From assembly GCA_937920275.1 (NCBI GenBank), contig CALGVD010000135.1:1-50042 (forward strand): 50,042 bases of DNA. The letters run 5' to 3'. The stretch's first letter is position 1, and each line of letters starts with the position of its first letter. This document shows positions 31,657-44,933 of this stretch, in pieces. The stretch is from an uncultured Pseudomonadota bacterium (lineage in GTDB: Bacteria; Pseudomonadota; Gammaproteobacteria; Steroidobacterales; Steroidobacteraceae). A program made the translations under genes and the position numbers. The notes beneath the pieces are model-generated. The model ran no database searches and was not told the DNA's origin. It was given only the letters and a program-made list of their open reading frames with translations.

Positions 31657-34600
31657 CGTGCGACTCCTGCAGGGTGGTCTCCCACCGGTCCTCGAGGAAG
31701 TCTCGCAGGGCGCGTCCCGTATGGGAACGACCCGGATGCTTGGCGAGCGCCTGCGGCGTCTTCGCAGCGATCTGCTTGCCGCCGCCGTCACCGGCCTCAG
31801 GACCCATGTCGATGACCCAGTCCGACTGTGCGATGAGGTCGAGGTTGTGTTCGACCAGCACCACCGTGTTGCCGGCATCGACCAACCGATGCAGCACCCG
31901 GACCAGCTTCTCTACATCGGCCATGTGCAGCCCGACCGTCGGTTCGTCGAGCACATAGAGGGTGTGTTTCGGCCGCGTCCGCAGCGGTGCGCGCAGATCG
32001 ACCCGGACCTTGGCGAGTTCCGTGACGAGCTTGATGCGCTGTGCTTCGCCGCCTGACAGCGTCGGACTCTGTTGACCGAGCGTCAGATAACCGAGCCCCA
32101 CATCGCAGAGCAGCGACAGCACATGGTGCAGGGCGGCGTGCGGTCGGAACGCCTCGGCGGCGTCCTCGATGTTCATCGCCAGCACTTCGCCGATGCTGCG
32201 GCCACCATAGGTGACACCGAGCGTATCGCTGTCGAAGCGCTGGCCAGCACAGCTGTCGCAGACCAGCTTCACATCCGGCAAGAAACTCATCTCGACGGTC
32301 TGCACGCCCTGGCCCTCGCAGGCCGGGCAACGACCCCCTGCCGTATTGAAGGAGAAGCGTCCCGCATCATGACCGCGCAGCCGCGCCTCGGTCGTACCGG
32401 CGAAGATGCGTCGGATGTCGTCCCAGATACCGACATAGGTCGCCGGACAGGAGCGGGGCGTCTTGCCGATCGGCGTCTGGTCCACTTCGAGCACACGGTC
32501 GATGTGTTCGATGCCGCTGATCGCGCGACAGCCGACGGCGCGAGCCTCGCCGCCGACCAGGTTGCGCACGCTCGCGAACAGCACATCGCGGGCGAGCGTC
32601 GACTTGCCGGATCCAGAGACGCCCGTCACGGAGATCAGTCGTCCGAGCGGGATGCGTATGTCGAGCCCGTGCAGGTTGTGCAGCGTGGCGCCTTCGATGG
32701 TCAAAGAAGGCGTGCTGGCGGCGATCGGTCGACGCGGCTTCAGCGGGTGTCGCAGCGGCGCACGCAGGTAGCGGCCGGTGATGGAGCCGGGGTTTGCGAG
32801 CAGGTCTTCGATCCGCCCCTCGCCGACGATGCGCCCACCCCGTACCCCTGCACCTGGGCCGAGATCGATCACATGATCGGCACGGCGGATCGTGTCCTCA
32901 TCGTGCTCGACGACCACCAGCGTGTTCCGGTGCCGCGCAAGCTCCTCGAGCGCATCCAGCAGGATCCGGTTGTCGCGCGGGTGCAGTCCGATGGTCGGTT
33001 CGTCGAGCACGTAGCACACGCCGCGGAGGTTCGAACCGAGCTGTGCCGCGAGCCTGATGCGCTGCGCCTCGCCACCCGACAGCGTCGGCGCGGCACGATC
33101 GAGGCTGAGATATCCGAGACCGACGCGTTCGAGGAAGCCGAGGCGGGTGCCGATCTCCTGCAGCAGATCACGGCCGATCGCCTGCTCGCGACGGTCGAGC
33201 TTCAGCCCGGTGAGACGCTTGCGCACCTGCGTCACGGACTCGCAGGTCAAGCGACCGATCGAGCGGTCACGGAAGCGTACGGCGCGCGCAACGGGATTGA
33301 GCCGTTCGCCATCGCAGCGGCCGCAGACCGCTGCCTCGCCGTCTTGCCGCTCGTTCCAAGCGGCTTCTTCACCGCTCTGCTCGGCGTCGAAACCCTCGAG
33401 CTGCAGCCCGGTGCCGAAGCAGCCGGTGCACCAGCCCTGCTTGGAATTGAAGGAGAACATGCGCGGATCAGGCTCGGCAAAGCTGGTGCCGCAGCTGGGG
33501 CAGGCGCGGCGTGTGGAGTACACGATCGGCACCCGGCTGCCTGTGGCCAGCACCTGCACCACGCCCTTGCCGTGCTGCAGCGCCTCGGTGAGCTTCGCGC
33601 GCAGATCGGCCTCGCCGCGAGCCGAGATGCCGAGCCGTGCGACCGGCAGCTCGATCGAGTGCTCGCGGAACCGGTCGAGCCGCGGCCAAGGCTTCACCGG
33701 CAGCCGCTCGCCATCGACGCGCAGTTCACGATAGCCCTTGGCTGCCGCCCACTTGGCGAGGTCGGTGTAGAGACCCTTGCGCGCGACCACGAGCGGCGCC
33801 AGCAGGTCGACGGTCTTGCCGCGGAACTGCTCGAGGATGCGGACCGCGATCAGGTCAGGGGACTGCGGTTCGATGCGTGCGTCACAGTCCGGGCAGTGCT
33901 GTGTACCGAGCTTCATGTAAAGCAGGCGCAGGAAGTGGTAGATCTCGGTGAGCGTCGCCACGGTGCTCTTGCGGCCGCCGCGACTGGTGCGCTGCTCGAT
34001 CGCGACGGTCGGCGGGATGCCGCGGATCGAGTCGACCTCCGGCCGCGAAGCCGGCTGCACGAACTGCCGCGCGTAGGCATTCAAGGACTCGAGGTAGCGC
34101 CGCTGGCCCTCGTTGAACAGGATGTCGAAGGCGAGCGTCGATTTACCTGATCCGGAGACCCCGGTGATCACGGTGAACGCATCGCGCGGGATGTCGACAT
34201 CGATGCCGCGCAGATTGTGCTCACGCGCGTTGCGTACGGTGATGTTGCGAGGCACCGACGCCGCGGACGCTGCTGCCGTGCGTACCGCCATCGCCGGTTC
34301 AGCGACTTGGGTCATCGTCCCCCTGCGTGCCTGCGAGGCGAGCGTCCGACGGTACTCGAGCAGCGCACGACCGGTATGCGAAGCCGGGATCTTCTCGATC
34401 TGTGCAGGTGTACCGACGGCGACCACTTGGCCGCCCGCATCGCCGCCCTCCGGCCCGAGATCGACGATCCACTCGGCAGCGCGGATGACATCGAGGTTGT
34501 GCTCGATCACGACCAAAGAATGTCCGGCATCGAGCAGCTTGCGGAAAGCACCGAGCAGCCGGGCGATATCCTCGAAATGCAGTCCGGTGGTGGGTTCATC

Positions 34601-37297
34601 GAACAGGAAGAGCTTGCCGGTCGTCGGCTTGCCGGCGGCCGTTTTGGCGGTCGCTTGTGCCGAATCGGCGAGGTGGCCCGCGAGCTTCAAGCGTTGTGCC
34701 TCGCCGCCCGACAGCGTGGGGACCGGTTGCCCCAGCCGAAGATAGTCGAGACCGACATCCACGAGCGGAGCCAGTCGGACAGCGAGCTCCGGTATGTCGG
34801 CGAAGAAATGCAGCGCCTCGGTGACCGTCATCGCGAGGACATCGGCGATGCTCGCCGATCGCCCGTCGGGTCCGGGATGCGTCACTTCAAGCGTCTCGGT
34901 GCGATAGCGCGTACCGTTGCAGTCGCCGCAGCGGAGGTAGACATCCGACAGGAACTGCATCTCGACATGCTCGAAGCCGCTGCCGCTGCAGGTCGGACAT
35001 CGACCGGTGCCGGAGTTGAAGCTGAAGGTGCCTGCCGTCCAGCCGCGTTGGCGTGCCTCGGGCAGTTTCGCGAAACGCTCGCGCAGCACATCGAAGGCGC
35101 CGACATAGCTCGCAGGGTTGGAACGGGCGGTGCGTCCGATCGCCGCTTGGTCGACGGATACGACATCGGTGATGGACTCGGCGCCGCGTAGTCCTCGGTG
35201 TGCGCCTGCGGCCTCTGACGGCCGACCGAGATGTTTGAGCAGCGCCGGATGCAGGACATCCTGCAGCAGGGTCGATTTACCGGAGCCCGACACGCCGGTG
35301 ATGCAGACCAAGCGCCTGAGCGGCAGCCGGACATCGATGTCGCGCAGGTTGTGCTGACTCGCACCGATCACTTCCAGCCAGCCGTGGTCCTCTGCTTCGC
35401 CGGCTGCGCGCCGCGGCGGTGGCAGCCGTACCGTACGTCGGCCGGTCAGGTAGTCCGCGGTGAGCGATCCCGGCGTCGCGAGCACCTCTTCCGGACGCCC
35501 CCACGCGACGATCCGACCGCCGTGCTCACCGGCACCGGGACCGAGGTCGAGCAGTCGGTCGGCCTGCTGCATGATCTGCGGATCGTGTTCCACCACGAGC
35601 AGCGAGTTGCCGGCGTCGCGCAACCGGTGCATGACGCCGATGACGCGCTGCATATCTCGGGGATGCAGTCCGATGGAGGGTTCATCCAGCACGAACAGCG
35701 TGTTCACCAGCGAAGTGCCGAGCGCGGTGGTGAGGTTGATGCGTTGCACCTCACCGCCCGACAGCGTGCGTGACTGGCGATCGAGCGTGAGATAGCCGAG
35801 ACCGACCTCGCAAAGAAAAGCGTAGCGGCTGCGGATCTCGGCGACGAGCAGTTGGGTGGCTTCGTCGAGCCGACCTGGTAGGCGCAGCCTATCAAAGAAA
35901 TCCCGCGCCCGCTCAAGGGGCAGCAACATCAGGTCGTGGACGCAGAGTCCCGGGAGCGCAGCGAGCGCCTCGTCGCTCCACTGCACGCCTCGCGGACGGA
36001 AGCGCGGTCGCTCGTCGAGCGCCGCGTCCGCGAGCGGCGCATCGCCCAGCCGCCACAACAAGGACGGGGTCGCAAGCCGTGCACCGTCGCAATGCGTGCA
36101 GGGGGTGTAGGCCCGGTACTTCGAGAGCAGCACCCGGATGTGCATCTTGTAGGCCTTGGTCTCGAGCCAGGCGAAGTAGCGTTTCACGCCGTACCAGGTG
36201 TTGCGCGCCCACTCGCCTTCGCCCTCGATGACCCACTCGCGTTGGGCATCCGTGAGATCACGCCACGGCACATCGAGTGGCATGCCGCGCTTGCGTGCGA
36301 GGCGCTCGAGGTCCTGTTGGCATTCGCGGAACGAGGGGGTCTGCCAAGGTTTGACCGCGCCCTCGCGCAAGGTCTTGGCGGTGTCCGGGATCACGAGCCC
36401 GTAGTCGACACCGATGGTGCGGCCGAAGCCGCGGCAGTGGGCGCAGGCTCCGGTCGGGGAGTTGAACGAGAACGCGCCGGGGGTGGGCTTACGGTACTCG
36501 ATGTCGCAAGCCGCGCAGTGCAGACCGGTCGACCAGCGCCAGCTCGCGATCACCTCCGGCGTCTGGTCAGCCGTGTCGGGGGTGCTTGCAATGCTTGCGG
36601 TGGGCGCGAGCGCGTGCACCAACAATCGGCCACGGCCCCCGCGCAGCGCTGCCTCGATCGCTTCGCCGAGCCGAGCCGGGTCCGCGGAGCCCGCGCGTAG
36701 GCGGTCCTGCACCACCTCCAACAGGCCGCGCTCGACCCGCCGTACCCGCGTATAGCCCTGGCGGTCGAGCAGTGCCAGCACCTCCGCTTCCTTGAAGTTC
36801 TTCGGGACCTTGACCTCGAAGCAGACGAGCAACCGCGGATCGCCTGCCGCTGCGGCACGCTGCAGCAGGTCTTCGCGGATGCCCGCCGGCGTGTCCTCAC
36901 GCACGGGCGCGGCGCAGCGCTCGCAGTGCAGCTGCGAGCAGCGCGCGAACAGGAGCTTCAGGTGGTCGTTGAGCTCGGTCATCGTGCCGACCGTCGAGCG
37001 CGAGGTACGCACCGGGTTGGTCTGGTCGATGGCGATGGCGGGTGGGATGCCCTCGATGCGGTCGACCGCGGGCTTGTCCATGCGGTCGAGGAACTGCCTC
37101 GCGTAGGGCGAGAAGGTCTCGACATAACGCCGCTGGCCCTCGGCGTAGAGCGTGTCGAACACCAGCGACGATTTCCCAGAGCCGGACACGCCGGTCACGA
37201 CCACGAGCTCGCCGGTGGGGATATCGAGGTCGAGGTTGCGCAGGTTGTTCTGGCGGGCGCCGCGCAGGACGATCGCGTCGTTCCGAGGATCGGTCAT
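31646..37297 (-). CDS. uvrA: Double-length excinuclease ABC subunit UvrA (tandem UvrA fusion)
   Basis: An 1883-residue protein, about twice normal UvrA (about 940). It holds two complete UvrA-like units joined near residue 995, each with two ABC ATPase modules; four Walker A motifs GVSGSGKS(S/T) lie near residues 42, 672, 1050 and 1564, each with an LSGGE(V/A)QR signature later in its module. Cys-rich zinc elements (such as CERC, CAHC, CPDC and CPAC) occur in both. UvrA recognises bulky DNA lesions in nucleotide-excision repair, normally as a dimer; here a dimer could be pre-fused. Tandem UvrA fusions are known in Chlamydia. The second unit begins [13 protein letters not shown]. Confidence 0.93.
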   Translation of the reverse strand: MTDPRNDAIVLRGARQNNLRNLDLDIPTGELVVVTGVSGSGKSSLVFDTLYAEGQRRYVETFSPYARQFLDRMDKPAVDRIEGIPPAIAIDQTNPVRTSRSTVGTMTELNDHLKLLFARCSQLHCERCAAPVREDTPAGIREDLLQRAAAAGDPRLLVCFEVKVPKNFKEAEVLALLDRQGYTRVRRVERGLLEVVQDRLRAGSADPARLGEAIEAALRGGRGRLLVHALAPTASIASTPDTADQTPEVIASWRWSTGLHCAACDIEYRKPTPGAFSFNSPTGACAHCRGFGRTIGVDYGLVIPDTAKTLREGAVKPWQTPSFRECQQDLERLARKRGMPLDVPWRDLTDAQREWVIEGEGEWARNTWYGVKRYFAWLETKAYKMHIRVLLSKYRAYTPCTHCDGARLATPSLLWRLGDAPLADAALDERPRFRPRGVQWSDEALAALPGLCVHDLMLLPLERARDFFDRLRLPGRLDEATQLLVAEIRSRYAFLCEVGLGYLTLDRQSRTLSGGEVQRINLTTALGTSLVNTLFVLDEPSIGLHPRDMQRVIGVMHRLRDAGNSLLVVEHDPQIMQQADRLLDLGPGAGEHGGRIVAWGRPEEVLATPGSLTADYLTGRRTVRLPPPRRAAGEAEDHGWLEVIGASQHNLRDIDVRLPLRRLVCITGVSGSGKSTLLQDVLHPALLKHLGRPSEAAGAHRGLRGAESITDVVSVDQAAIGRTARSNPASYVGAFDVLRERFAKLPEARQRGWTAGTFSFNSGTGRCPTCSGSGFEHVEMQFLSDVYLRCGDCNGTRYRTETLEVTHPGPDGRSASIADVLAMTVTEALHFFADIPELAVRLAPLVDVGLDYLRLGQPVPTLSGGEAQRLKLAGHLADSAQATAKTAAGKPTTGKLFLFDEPTTGLHFEDIARLLGAFRKLLDAGHSLVVIEHNLDVIRAAEWIVDLGPEGGDAGGQVVAVGTPAQIEKIPASHTGRALLEYRRTLASQARRGTMTQVAEPAMAVRTAAASAASVPRNITVRNAREHNLRGIDVDIPRDAFTVITGVSGSGKSTLAFDILFNEGQRRYLESLNAYARQFVQPASRPEVDSIRGIPPTVAIEQRTSRGGRKSTVATLTEIYHFLRLLYMKLGTQHCPDCDARIEPQSPDLIAVRILEQFRGKTVDLLAPLVVARKGLYTDLAKWAAAKGYRELRVDGERLPVKPWPRLDRFREHSIELPVARLGISARGEADLRAKLTEALQHGKGVVQVLATGSRVPIVYSTRRACPSCGTSFAEPDPRMFSFNSKQGWCTGCFGTGLQLEGFDAEQSGEEAAWNERQDGEAAVCGRCDGERLNPVARAVRFRDRSIGRLTCESVTQVRKRLTGLKLDRREQAIGRDLLQEIGTRLGFLERVGLGYLSLDRAAPTLSGGEAQRIRLAAQLGSNLRGVCYVLDEPTIGLHPRDNRILLDALEELARHRNTLVVVEHDEDTIRRADHVIDLGPGAGVRGGRIVGEGRIEDLLANPGSITGRYLRAPLRHPLKPRRPIAASTPSLTIEGATLHNLHGLDIRIPLGRLISVTGVSGSGKSTLARDVLFASVRNLVGGEARAVGCRAISGIEHIDRVLEVDQTPIGKTPRSCPATYVGIWDDIRRIFAGTTEARLRGHDAGRFSFNTAGGRCPACEGQGVQTVEMSFLPDVKLVCDSCAGQRFDSDTLGVTYGGRSIGEVLAMNIEDAAEAFRPHAALHHVLSLLCDVGLGYLTLGQQSPTLSGGEAQRIKLVTELAKVRVDLRAPLRTRPKHTLYVLDEPTVGLHMADVEKLVRVLHRLVDAGNTVVLVEHNLDLIAQSDWVIDMGPEAGDGGGKQIAAKTPQALAKHPGRSHTGRALRDFLEDRWETTLQESHDGP

Positions 37298-37435
37298 CGT
37301 CAGGGATCCACCGAGCGAGGCGGGAGCCGAACCTTACAACGCCGTGGCCGCCTCGTCATCTGGGGATGTGCTGGAGAGGGGGATATCGCGGTTGACGGTG
37401 AACCAAGGCCGCGTCTCTGGTCTAATGACGCCGCC

Positions 37436-39672
<2,237 letters not shown>

Positions 39673-39676
<4 letters not shown>

Positions 39677-40731
39677 GCGCAGATCACGAGTTCCGACCAG
39701 GACTGGAGTTCGATGTCGGTATCTTGGAAAGCCACTTCGCGGTGCATCTGCCGGAGCATGCCGGGCCCTTGCAGGTGCGGCAGTTCTCGGGCGGGCAGTC
39801 CAATCCGACCTATCTCATCGAATCGCCCGCGGGCAGCGTCGTGTTGCGTCGCAAGCCACCCGGCGTGCTGCTGCCCTCGGCTCACGCGGTCGACCGCGAA
39901 CATCGCGTGCTCGCGGCGCTCGCTCAAGATGGCCGCGTGCCGGTAGCACGACCGCTCCTGATGTGCGACGACGCCACCGTCATCGGCACGCCGTTCTATG
40001 TGATGGAACACCTCAAGGGTCGCGTGTTCTGGGATCCGACCCTGCCGGACTTGCCGCGCGCGTCGCGTCGCGCAATCTTCGACGCGATGGGGGCGACGCT
40101 CGCCGACCTCCACAACCTCGATCCTGTCGCGCTGGGTCTTGCCGATTTCGGGCGCGCCGAGGGCTATGTCGCACGGCAGGTCGCGCGCTGGTCGAAGCAG
40201 TACGCGGGCGATGTCGAGGCAGCAGGGCGTTTCGAGTCGATGGAGCGCGTCATCGATTGGCTGCCGCGTCATGCACCGGCATCGGAACCGCCGGCGTCGG
40301 TCGTGCATGGAGACTATCGTCTCGACAATCTGATGTTCGCGCCGGATGCGCCGCGGGTGATCGGCGTGCTCGATTGGGAGCTCTCCACCATCGGCAACCC
40401 GCATGCGGATTTCGCCTATCACCTGATGATGTACCGGATGCCGCCGGTGTCGGTCGGCGCCTTGCTCGGTCAGGATCTCGACGCGTTGGGGCTGCCCTCG
40501 GAAGACGAGTATGTCGCCGCGTATTGCACACGCCGCGGCCTGCGTGAAGTGCCGGACCTGGGCTACTACATGGCGTTCTGTCTGTTCCGGATGGCCGGCA
40601 TCCTGCACGGTATCCGAGGCCGCGTGCAGCGCGGCACCGCGGTGAACCCGCAGGCGAAGCGCTATGCCGCGGCGGTCGAGACCGTGGCGGATCTTGCCTG
40701 GAAGCAGGCGGAGTCGACGGGCCTGCGCTAG
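39673..40731 (+). CDS. APH-fold phosphotransferase family protein (ACAD10/11-like kinase domain)
   Basis: A 352-residue protein with the aminoglycoside-phosphotransferase fold: [24 protein letters not shown] (nucleotide loop and Lys), catalytic [13 protein letters not shown] and the metal-binding [19 protein letters not shown]. This set matches the ACAD10/11-associated and acyl-CoA-linked phosphotransferase group, which phosphorylates hydroxy-acyl-CoA-type substrates in known cases; drug resistance is not implied. The start is TTG at 39673, overlapping the ygiQ stop as TTGA and preceded by GGAGG at 39662, which decides this start. Confidence 0.9.
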
Positions 40732-40747
40732 CGCGCGATACGATGCG

Positions 40748-42112
40748 TCAGGGCGCCTGTGTCACCGGTGGCTTGAACACCATCGTCGACGCCGGCCGCG
40801 CCTGCTGCAGCCGCGCGGCGACCTGCTCGGTCCGCTCCATCGCACGCAGCGCGTTCTCGCCGGCGAGCTGACGCAGCTCGGCGTCGGTCCAGCCGCGACG
40901 GATCAGCTCCGCGAACAGCTTCGGGTAGGTCGACACGTCGTCGAGGCCTTCCGGCCAAGCGTCGTTGCCGTCGAAATCCCCGCCGATGCCGACATGGTCG
41001 ATGCCCGCCACGCGCCGGATGTGTTCGATGTGGTCGGCCACCATGCCGATGGTGGTGCGCGGGCGCGGCATCGCGGCGCGGCCCTCGTCCATGATCCGCT
41101 GCGCCTCTTCGGGCGTCGCGGCCGCTGCAGCGCGTGCACGCAATGCGGCCATGTAGGGCTGGGTCACGCGACCGACTTCGCAGTTGATGAAGCCGGCCAC
41201 GAAGGTGACCATCACCACGCCGCCGTTCCGCGGCAGCTCGCGCAGGATGTCATCCGGGACATTGCGCGGCACATCGCAGACGCCGCGTGCCGAGGAGTGC
41301 GAGAAGATCACCGGTGCCTCGGTGATGCGCAGCGTGTCCGCCATGGTGGAGGGCGCGGCATGCGAGAGGTCGATCAGCATGCCGAGTCGGTTCATCTCGC
41401 GCACGACCTCCTCACCGAAGGGTGTGAGACCGTCATGCCGCGCGGGCACCATCGCCGCGGCGTCGGCCCAATCGGTGTGCGCGTTGTGCGTGAGCGCCAT
41501 GTAACGCACGCCGAGATCGTAGTAGGCGCGCAGCGCGCCGAGCGAGTTCTCGATGCCGTAGCCCCCTTCCATGCCGAGCATCGAGGCGATCCTGCCGCCA
41601 CGGTGGGCCGCGCGGATCTCCGCCACGGTGGTCGCGAAGCGGAAAGTGTCGGGGTAGCGCGCGATGATGCGGTGCGCGATCTCGATCTGCTCGAGCTGCG
41701 GGCGCGCGAACGGGCCACGGCCCTCGCCCGGGATGTAGACCGACCAGAACTGCGCACCGAGGCCGCCGGCACGCAGCCGCGCGAGGTCGGTGTCACCGGG
41801 TGTGGGCTTGCGCAGATCGTAGACGACGATGTCGCCGGGCGCGTCCTTGAAGCCGCGCACGGCGTAAGGCAGATCGTTGTGGCCATCGACGAGGATGGTC
41901 GAGCGCAGCAGCTTGCGCGCATGCTGCAGTGCGACATCTTCGGCGGTGCCGTCCGGCGCGGCGGCACAGCCCGCGAGCATCAGCGCGAGCAGGACCGCCG
42001 CGGCGCCGCGCACCGTCACGCCCCCGCCCAGACCGCCCATGCCGGGGCCCCCGGCGTGCTGTCCGCGGGCATCTTCTACATTGCTGCTGCAGCGCATTTT
42101 GTCGAGACGCAT
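40748..42112 (-). CDS. Membrane dipeptidase (peptidase M19), lipoprotein
   Basis: A 454-residue zinc dipeptidase of the renal-dipeptidase family. Metal ligands are visible as DGHNDLP (His, Asp), SMLGMEGGY (Glu), LIDLSHAA (His), IFSHSSAR (His) and IGGDFDGND (Asp). A lipobox LAGC follows the hydrophobic AAAVLLALM stretch; from the ATG at 42112 (GAGGGA site upstream) Cys is residue 49, while from the ATG at 42040 it is residue 25, a more usual signal length. I list 42112 for its ribosome-binding site; 42040 is a real alternative. The enzyme cleaves dipeptides, often with D-residues, in the periplasm. Confidence 0.92.
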   Translation of the reverse strand: MRLDKMRCSSNVEDARGQHAGGPGMGGLGGGVTVRGAAAVLLALMLAGCAAAPDGTAEDVALQHARKLLRSTILVDGHNDLPYAVRGFKDAPGDIVVYDLRKPTPGDTDLARLRAGGLGAQFWSVYIPGEGRGPFARPQLEQIEIAHRIIARYPDTFRFATTVAEIRAAHRGGRIASMLGMEGGYGIENSLGALRAYYDLGVRYMALTHNAHTDWADAAAMVPARHDGLTPFGEEVVREMNRLGMLIDLSHAAPSTMADTLRITEAPVIFSHSSARGVCDVPRNVPDDILRELPRNGGVVMVTFVAGFINCEVGRVTQPYMAALRARAAAAATPEEAQRIMDEGRAAMPRPRTTIGMVADHIEHIRRVAGIDHVGIGGDFDGNDAWPEGLDDVSTYPKLFAELIRRGWTDAELRQLAGENALRAMERTEQVAARLQQARPASTMVFKPPVTQAP

Positions 42113-42290
42113 GTCCAGTTCCCTCGTTAAGGTGGTCTGCAGGCGCGGTGCTGTGGGGCTGATGCCCCGCAACCGGTCCACGCGCCACGGTGCTCATAAT
42201 ACGATGCACTGGATGCCCTGCCATGGGGGAGCGCTCCAGTCCCGATCCTTTGAATCAGGCTCGCCGACCCGGTCGATTGCATACAATCCG

Positions 42291-44909
42291 ATGCCCTCAT
42301 CTCCTGTCATCCCCATGCCCCCGCCGCGCCCCGTGTTGCCCACCCTGCCGATCCTCGAGGCGCTGCCTGCGCTACGGGCGGCGCTGGCTGTGGGTCCGGC
42401 AGCGGTGCTCGAGGCCCCGCCGGGCGCCGGCAAGAGCACCGTGGTGCCGCTCGCCTTGCTCGATGAGCCATGGGTGCGGGGTCGCAAGATCCTGATGCTC
42501 GAGCCGCGCCGACTGGCTGCGCGTGCGGTGGCGCAGCGCATGGCCGAGACGCTGGGGGAGGGGGTGGGCGCGACGGTCGGCCATCGTATGCGGCTCGACA
42601 CACGGGTCGGTCCGCACACCCGCATCGAGGTGGTCACCGAGGGCGTGCTCACGCGCATGCTGCAATCTGACCCGGCGCTCGAGGGCGTGGCGGCCGTGCT
42701 GTTCGACGAGTTCCACGAGCGCAGCTTGCAGGCCGACACGGGACTCGCACTGTGCCTTGATGCGCGTGCCACGCTCGACACCGATCTGCGGATCGTCGTG
42801 ATGTCGGCCACGCTCGACGGCGCCGCGGTGTCCGCGCTGCTCACGCGCGCGACGGGTGCGACGGTGCCCGTGGTCACGGCGGCGGGTCGTCTGTATCCCG
42901 TGGAGGTGCGATACCTCGGCCGAGCGATGCCGGTCTTGCCGGGCGGTGACGAGTCGCCCGAGCGGCTGCTCGCACTCGCCGTGCAACGCGCGCTGCGCGA
43001 GTGCGCGGGCGATGTGCTCGCTTTCTTGCCGGGCGCGGGCGAGATCCGTCGCACGCTCACGATGCTCGGGGGTATGCCCGAGGTCGATGACTCGGTGGTG
43101 CTGCTGCCTTTGTACGGCGAATTGGCTCCCGCCGAACAGGCGCGTGCCTTGGAGCCGGATCCTGCTGGGCGCCGCCGTGTGGTCCTCGCCACAAACATCG
43201 CCGAGACCAGTCTCACGCTGCCTGGCGTGCGCGCGGTCGTCGATTCGGGACTGGTGCGCCGCGCGGCCTTCGATCCGGTGACCGGCATGAGCCGCCTCGA
43301 GACCCGGCGCATCTCCCGCTCCGCCGCCGACCAGCGCGCGGGTCGCGCCGGACGCGTCGCCGAGGGGACCTGCTACCGCTTGTGGAGCGAGGGCGCGCAG
43401 CGCAGCCTCGCGGCGCAGACGCCGCCCGAGATCATCGAGGCCGACCTCGCACCGCTCGCGCTCGACCTTGCGGAGTGGGGCGCTGATGAGGCGGCGGCGC
43501 TGCCCTGGCTGGATGCCCCGCCCGCGCCCATGCTCGACAGCGCGCGAGACCTGTTGACGCGGCTCGGAGCATTGGATGATGCGCAGCGCATCACCGCCCA
43601 CGGTCGGGCGCTCGCACGCTTGCCGGCGCACCCGCGGCTTGCGCACCTGCTGCTCGAGGCGCAGCGTCGCGGTGAGTCGCGGCTCGGTGCGCAGCTCGCC
43701 GCCGTGCTCGGCGAGCGAGATCTCCTGCGAGGTCGACCTGGCGATGCGCGCGATGCCGATGTGCTGGCGCGTCTCGATCTTGTGCTCGGCCGGGGCCGGG
43801 GCCGTGGCGGTGGCGCTGCCGGTGACATCGACCCGGGCGCAGTGGCACGCGTGCGCCGTAACGCCGAGCTCTTCGAGCGGCGTCTGGTCGAGCGTCGTCG
43901 CGCGGATGACCCGGCGGTCGATCCACGCGCGCCGATCGGCGCTGCAGGTCTGCTGGCCTGCGCCTATCCCGATCGCATCGGGCGCCGTCGCGCCGGCGAC
44001 GCACCGCGCTTCCTGCTGGCGAACGGCCGTGGCGCCGCTTTTGCGCATGTCGATCGGCTCGGCCGCAGCGAGTTCATCGTCGCACTCGACCTGGACGATC
44101 GAGATCGCGAGGCGCGCATCCTGCTCGCGGTGGCGCTGGATCGCGGGACGCTCGAAGCTGCAGCTGACGGACGCCTGCGGCGCGCGGTCGAGGTCGCGTG
44201 GTCGTCCCAGGACGAGGCCGTGGTGGCGCGCGAGGTCGAACGGATCGACGGCCTCATCGTCGGCGAGAAGCCGCTGCCGCGCGTGCCACCCGAGGCCGCG
44301 CGCGCGGCGATGCTGGAGGGTCTGCGGCAGCTCGGACTCGACGTGCTGCCCTGGACCGACGAGGCGCGTGCGTTCTGCGCGCGTATCGAACTCGCGCGCC
44401 GCAGCGCCCTGCCGGGCACCGGAGACTGGCCGGACTTCGCGGCGGCCGCCCTCGCCGCAGACCACGACTGGCTCGAACCCTGGCTGGAGGGGATCACGCG
44501 GCGCAGCCACCTCGCACGCTTCCCCTTACTGGATGCGCTGCGGCTGCGGCTCGGCGCCGAGCGTTGTCGCAGACTCGATGACTGGCTGCCGTCGAGCCTC
44601 ACCGTGCCCACCGGTTCGAAGATCCGGATCGACTATCTCGATGACCTCGCGCCTTGCGCCTCGATGCGCATGCAGGAGGTGTTCGGCATGGCGACCACGC
44701 CACGGCTCGCCGATGGGCGCTTGCCCGTGACCTTCAAGCTGCTCTCGCCTGCGCAGCGACCGCTGCAGGTGACCGCCGATCTCGCGAGCTTCTGGCGTAA
44801 CGCCTATGTCGAGGTACGCAAGGACATGCGCGGGCGGTATCCTCGTCACCACTGGCCCGAGGATCCGCTGCAGGCCGAGCCGGTGCGCGGCATCCGCCGG
44901 CGGAACTGA
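42291..44909 (+). CDS. hrpB: ATP-dependent helicase HrpB
   Basis: An 872-residue DEAH/RHA-type helicase (E. coli HrpB about 809-824). Motif I is APPGAGKST near residue 43, motif II DEFHER near 138, motif III MSATL, motif V TNIAETSLT, motif VI QRAGRAGR. The C-terminal HrpB-specific domain ends with YPRHHWPEDPLQAEP, diagnostic for this family. HrpB is a cytoplasmic RNA/DNA helicase of incompletely known function. The ATG at 42291 is chosen; an ATG at 42315 is also possible, and upstream in-frame codons look like leader. Divergent from the dipeptidase gene. Confidence 0.96.
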   Translation: MPSSPVIPMPPPRPVLPTLPILEALPALRAALAVGPAAVLEAPPGAGKSTVVPLALLDEPWVRGRKILMLEPRRLAARAVAQRMAETLGEGVGATVGHRMRLDTRVGPHTRIEVVTEGVLTRMLQSDPALEGVAAVLFDEFHERSLQADTGLALCLDARATLDTDLRIVVMSATLDGAAVSALLTRATGATVPVVTAAGRLYPVEVRYLGRAMPVLPGGDESPERLLALAVQRALRECAGDVLAFLPGAGEIRRTLTMLGGMPEVDDSVVLLPLYGELAPAEQARALEPDPAGRRRVVLATNIAETSLTLPGVRAVVDSGLVRRAAFDPVTGMSRLETRRISRSAADQRAGRAGRVAEGTCYRLWSEGAQRSLAAQTPPEIIEADLAPLALDLAEWGADEAAALPWLDAPPAPMLDSARDLLTRLGALDDAQRITAHGRALARLPAHPRLAHLLLEAQRRGESRLGAQLAAVLGERDLLRGRPGDARDADVLARLDLVLGRGRGRGGGAAGDIDPGAVARVRRNAELFERRLVERRRADDPAVDPRAPIGAAGLLACAYPDRIGRRRAGDAPRFLLANGRGAAFAHVDRLGRSEFIVALDLDDRDREARILLAVALDRGTLEAAADGRLRRAVEVAWSSQDEAVVAREVERIDGLIVGEKPLPRVPPEAARAAMLEGLRQLGLDVLPWTDEARAFCARIELARRSALPGTGDWPDFAAAALAADHDWLEPWLEGITRRSHLARFPLLDALRLRLGAERCRRLDDWLPSSLTVPTGSKIRIDYLDDLAPCASMRMQEVFGMATTPRLADGRLPVTFKLLSPAQRPLQVTADLASFWRNAYVEVRKDMRGRYPRHHWPEDPLQAEPVRGIRRRN

Positions 44910-44933
44910 AGGGCGTACCGATCGGAGGGGCGG

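Noticed and set aside
32072-34150. Long plus-strand open frame opposite the uvrA-like gene
   Set aside because: It mirrors uvrA codons in high-GC DNA, with no domain-like sequence, and the minus-strand frame has unmistakable UvrA motifs.
42250-42287. Promoter for hrpB (TTGAAT and TACAAT)
   Set aside because: The hexamers are separated by 26 bases, too far for a sigma-70 promoter, and the start would fall next to the chosen ATG.
42372-44510. Long minus-strand open frame opposite hrpB
   Set aside because: Composition is Arg/His/Gln-rich without a recognisable fold; the plus strand carries all HrpB helicase motifs.
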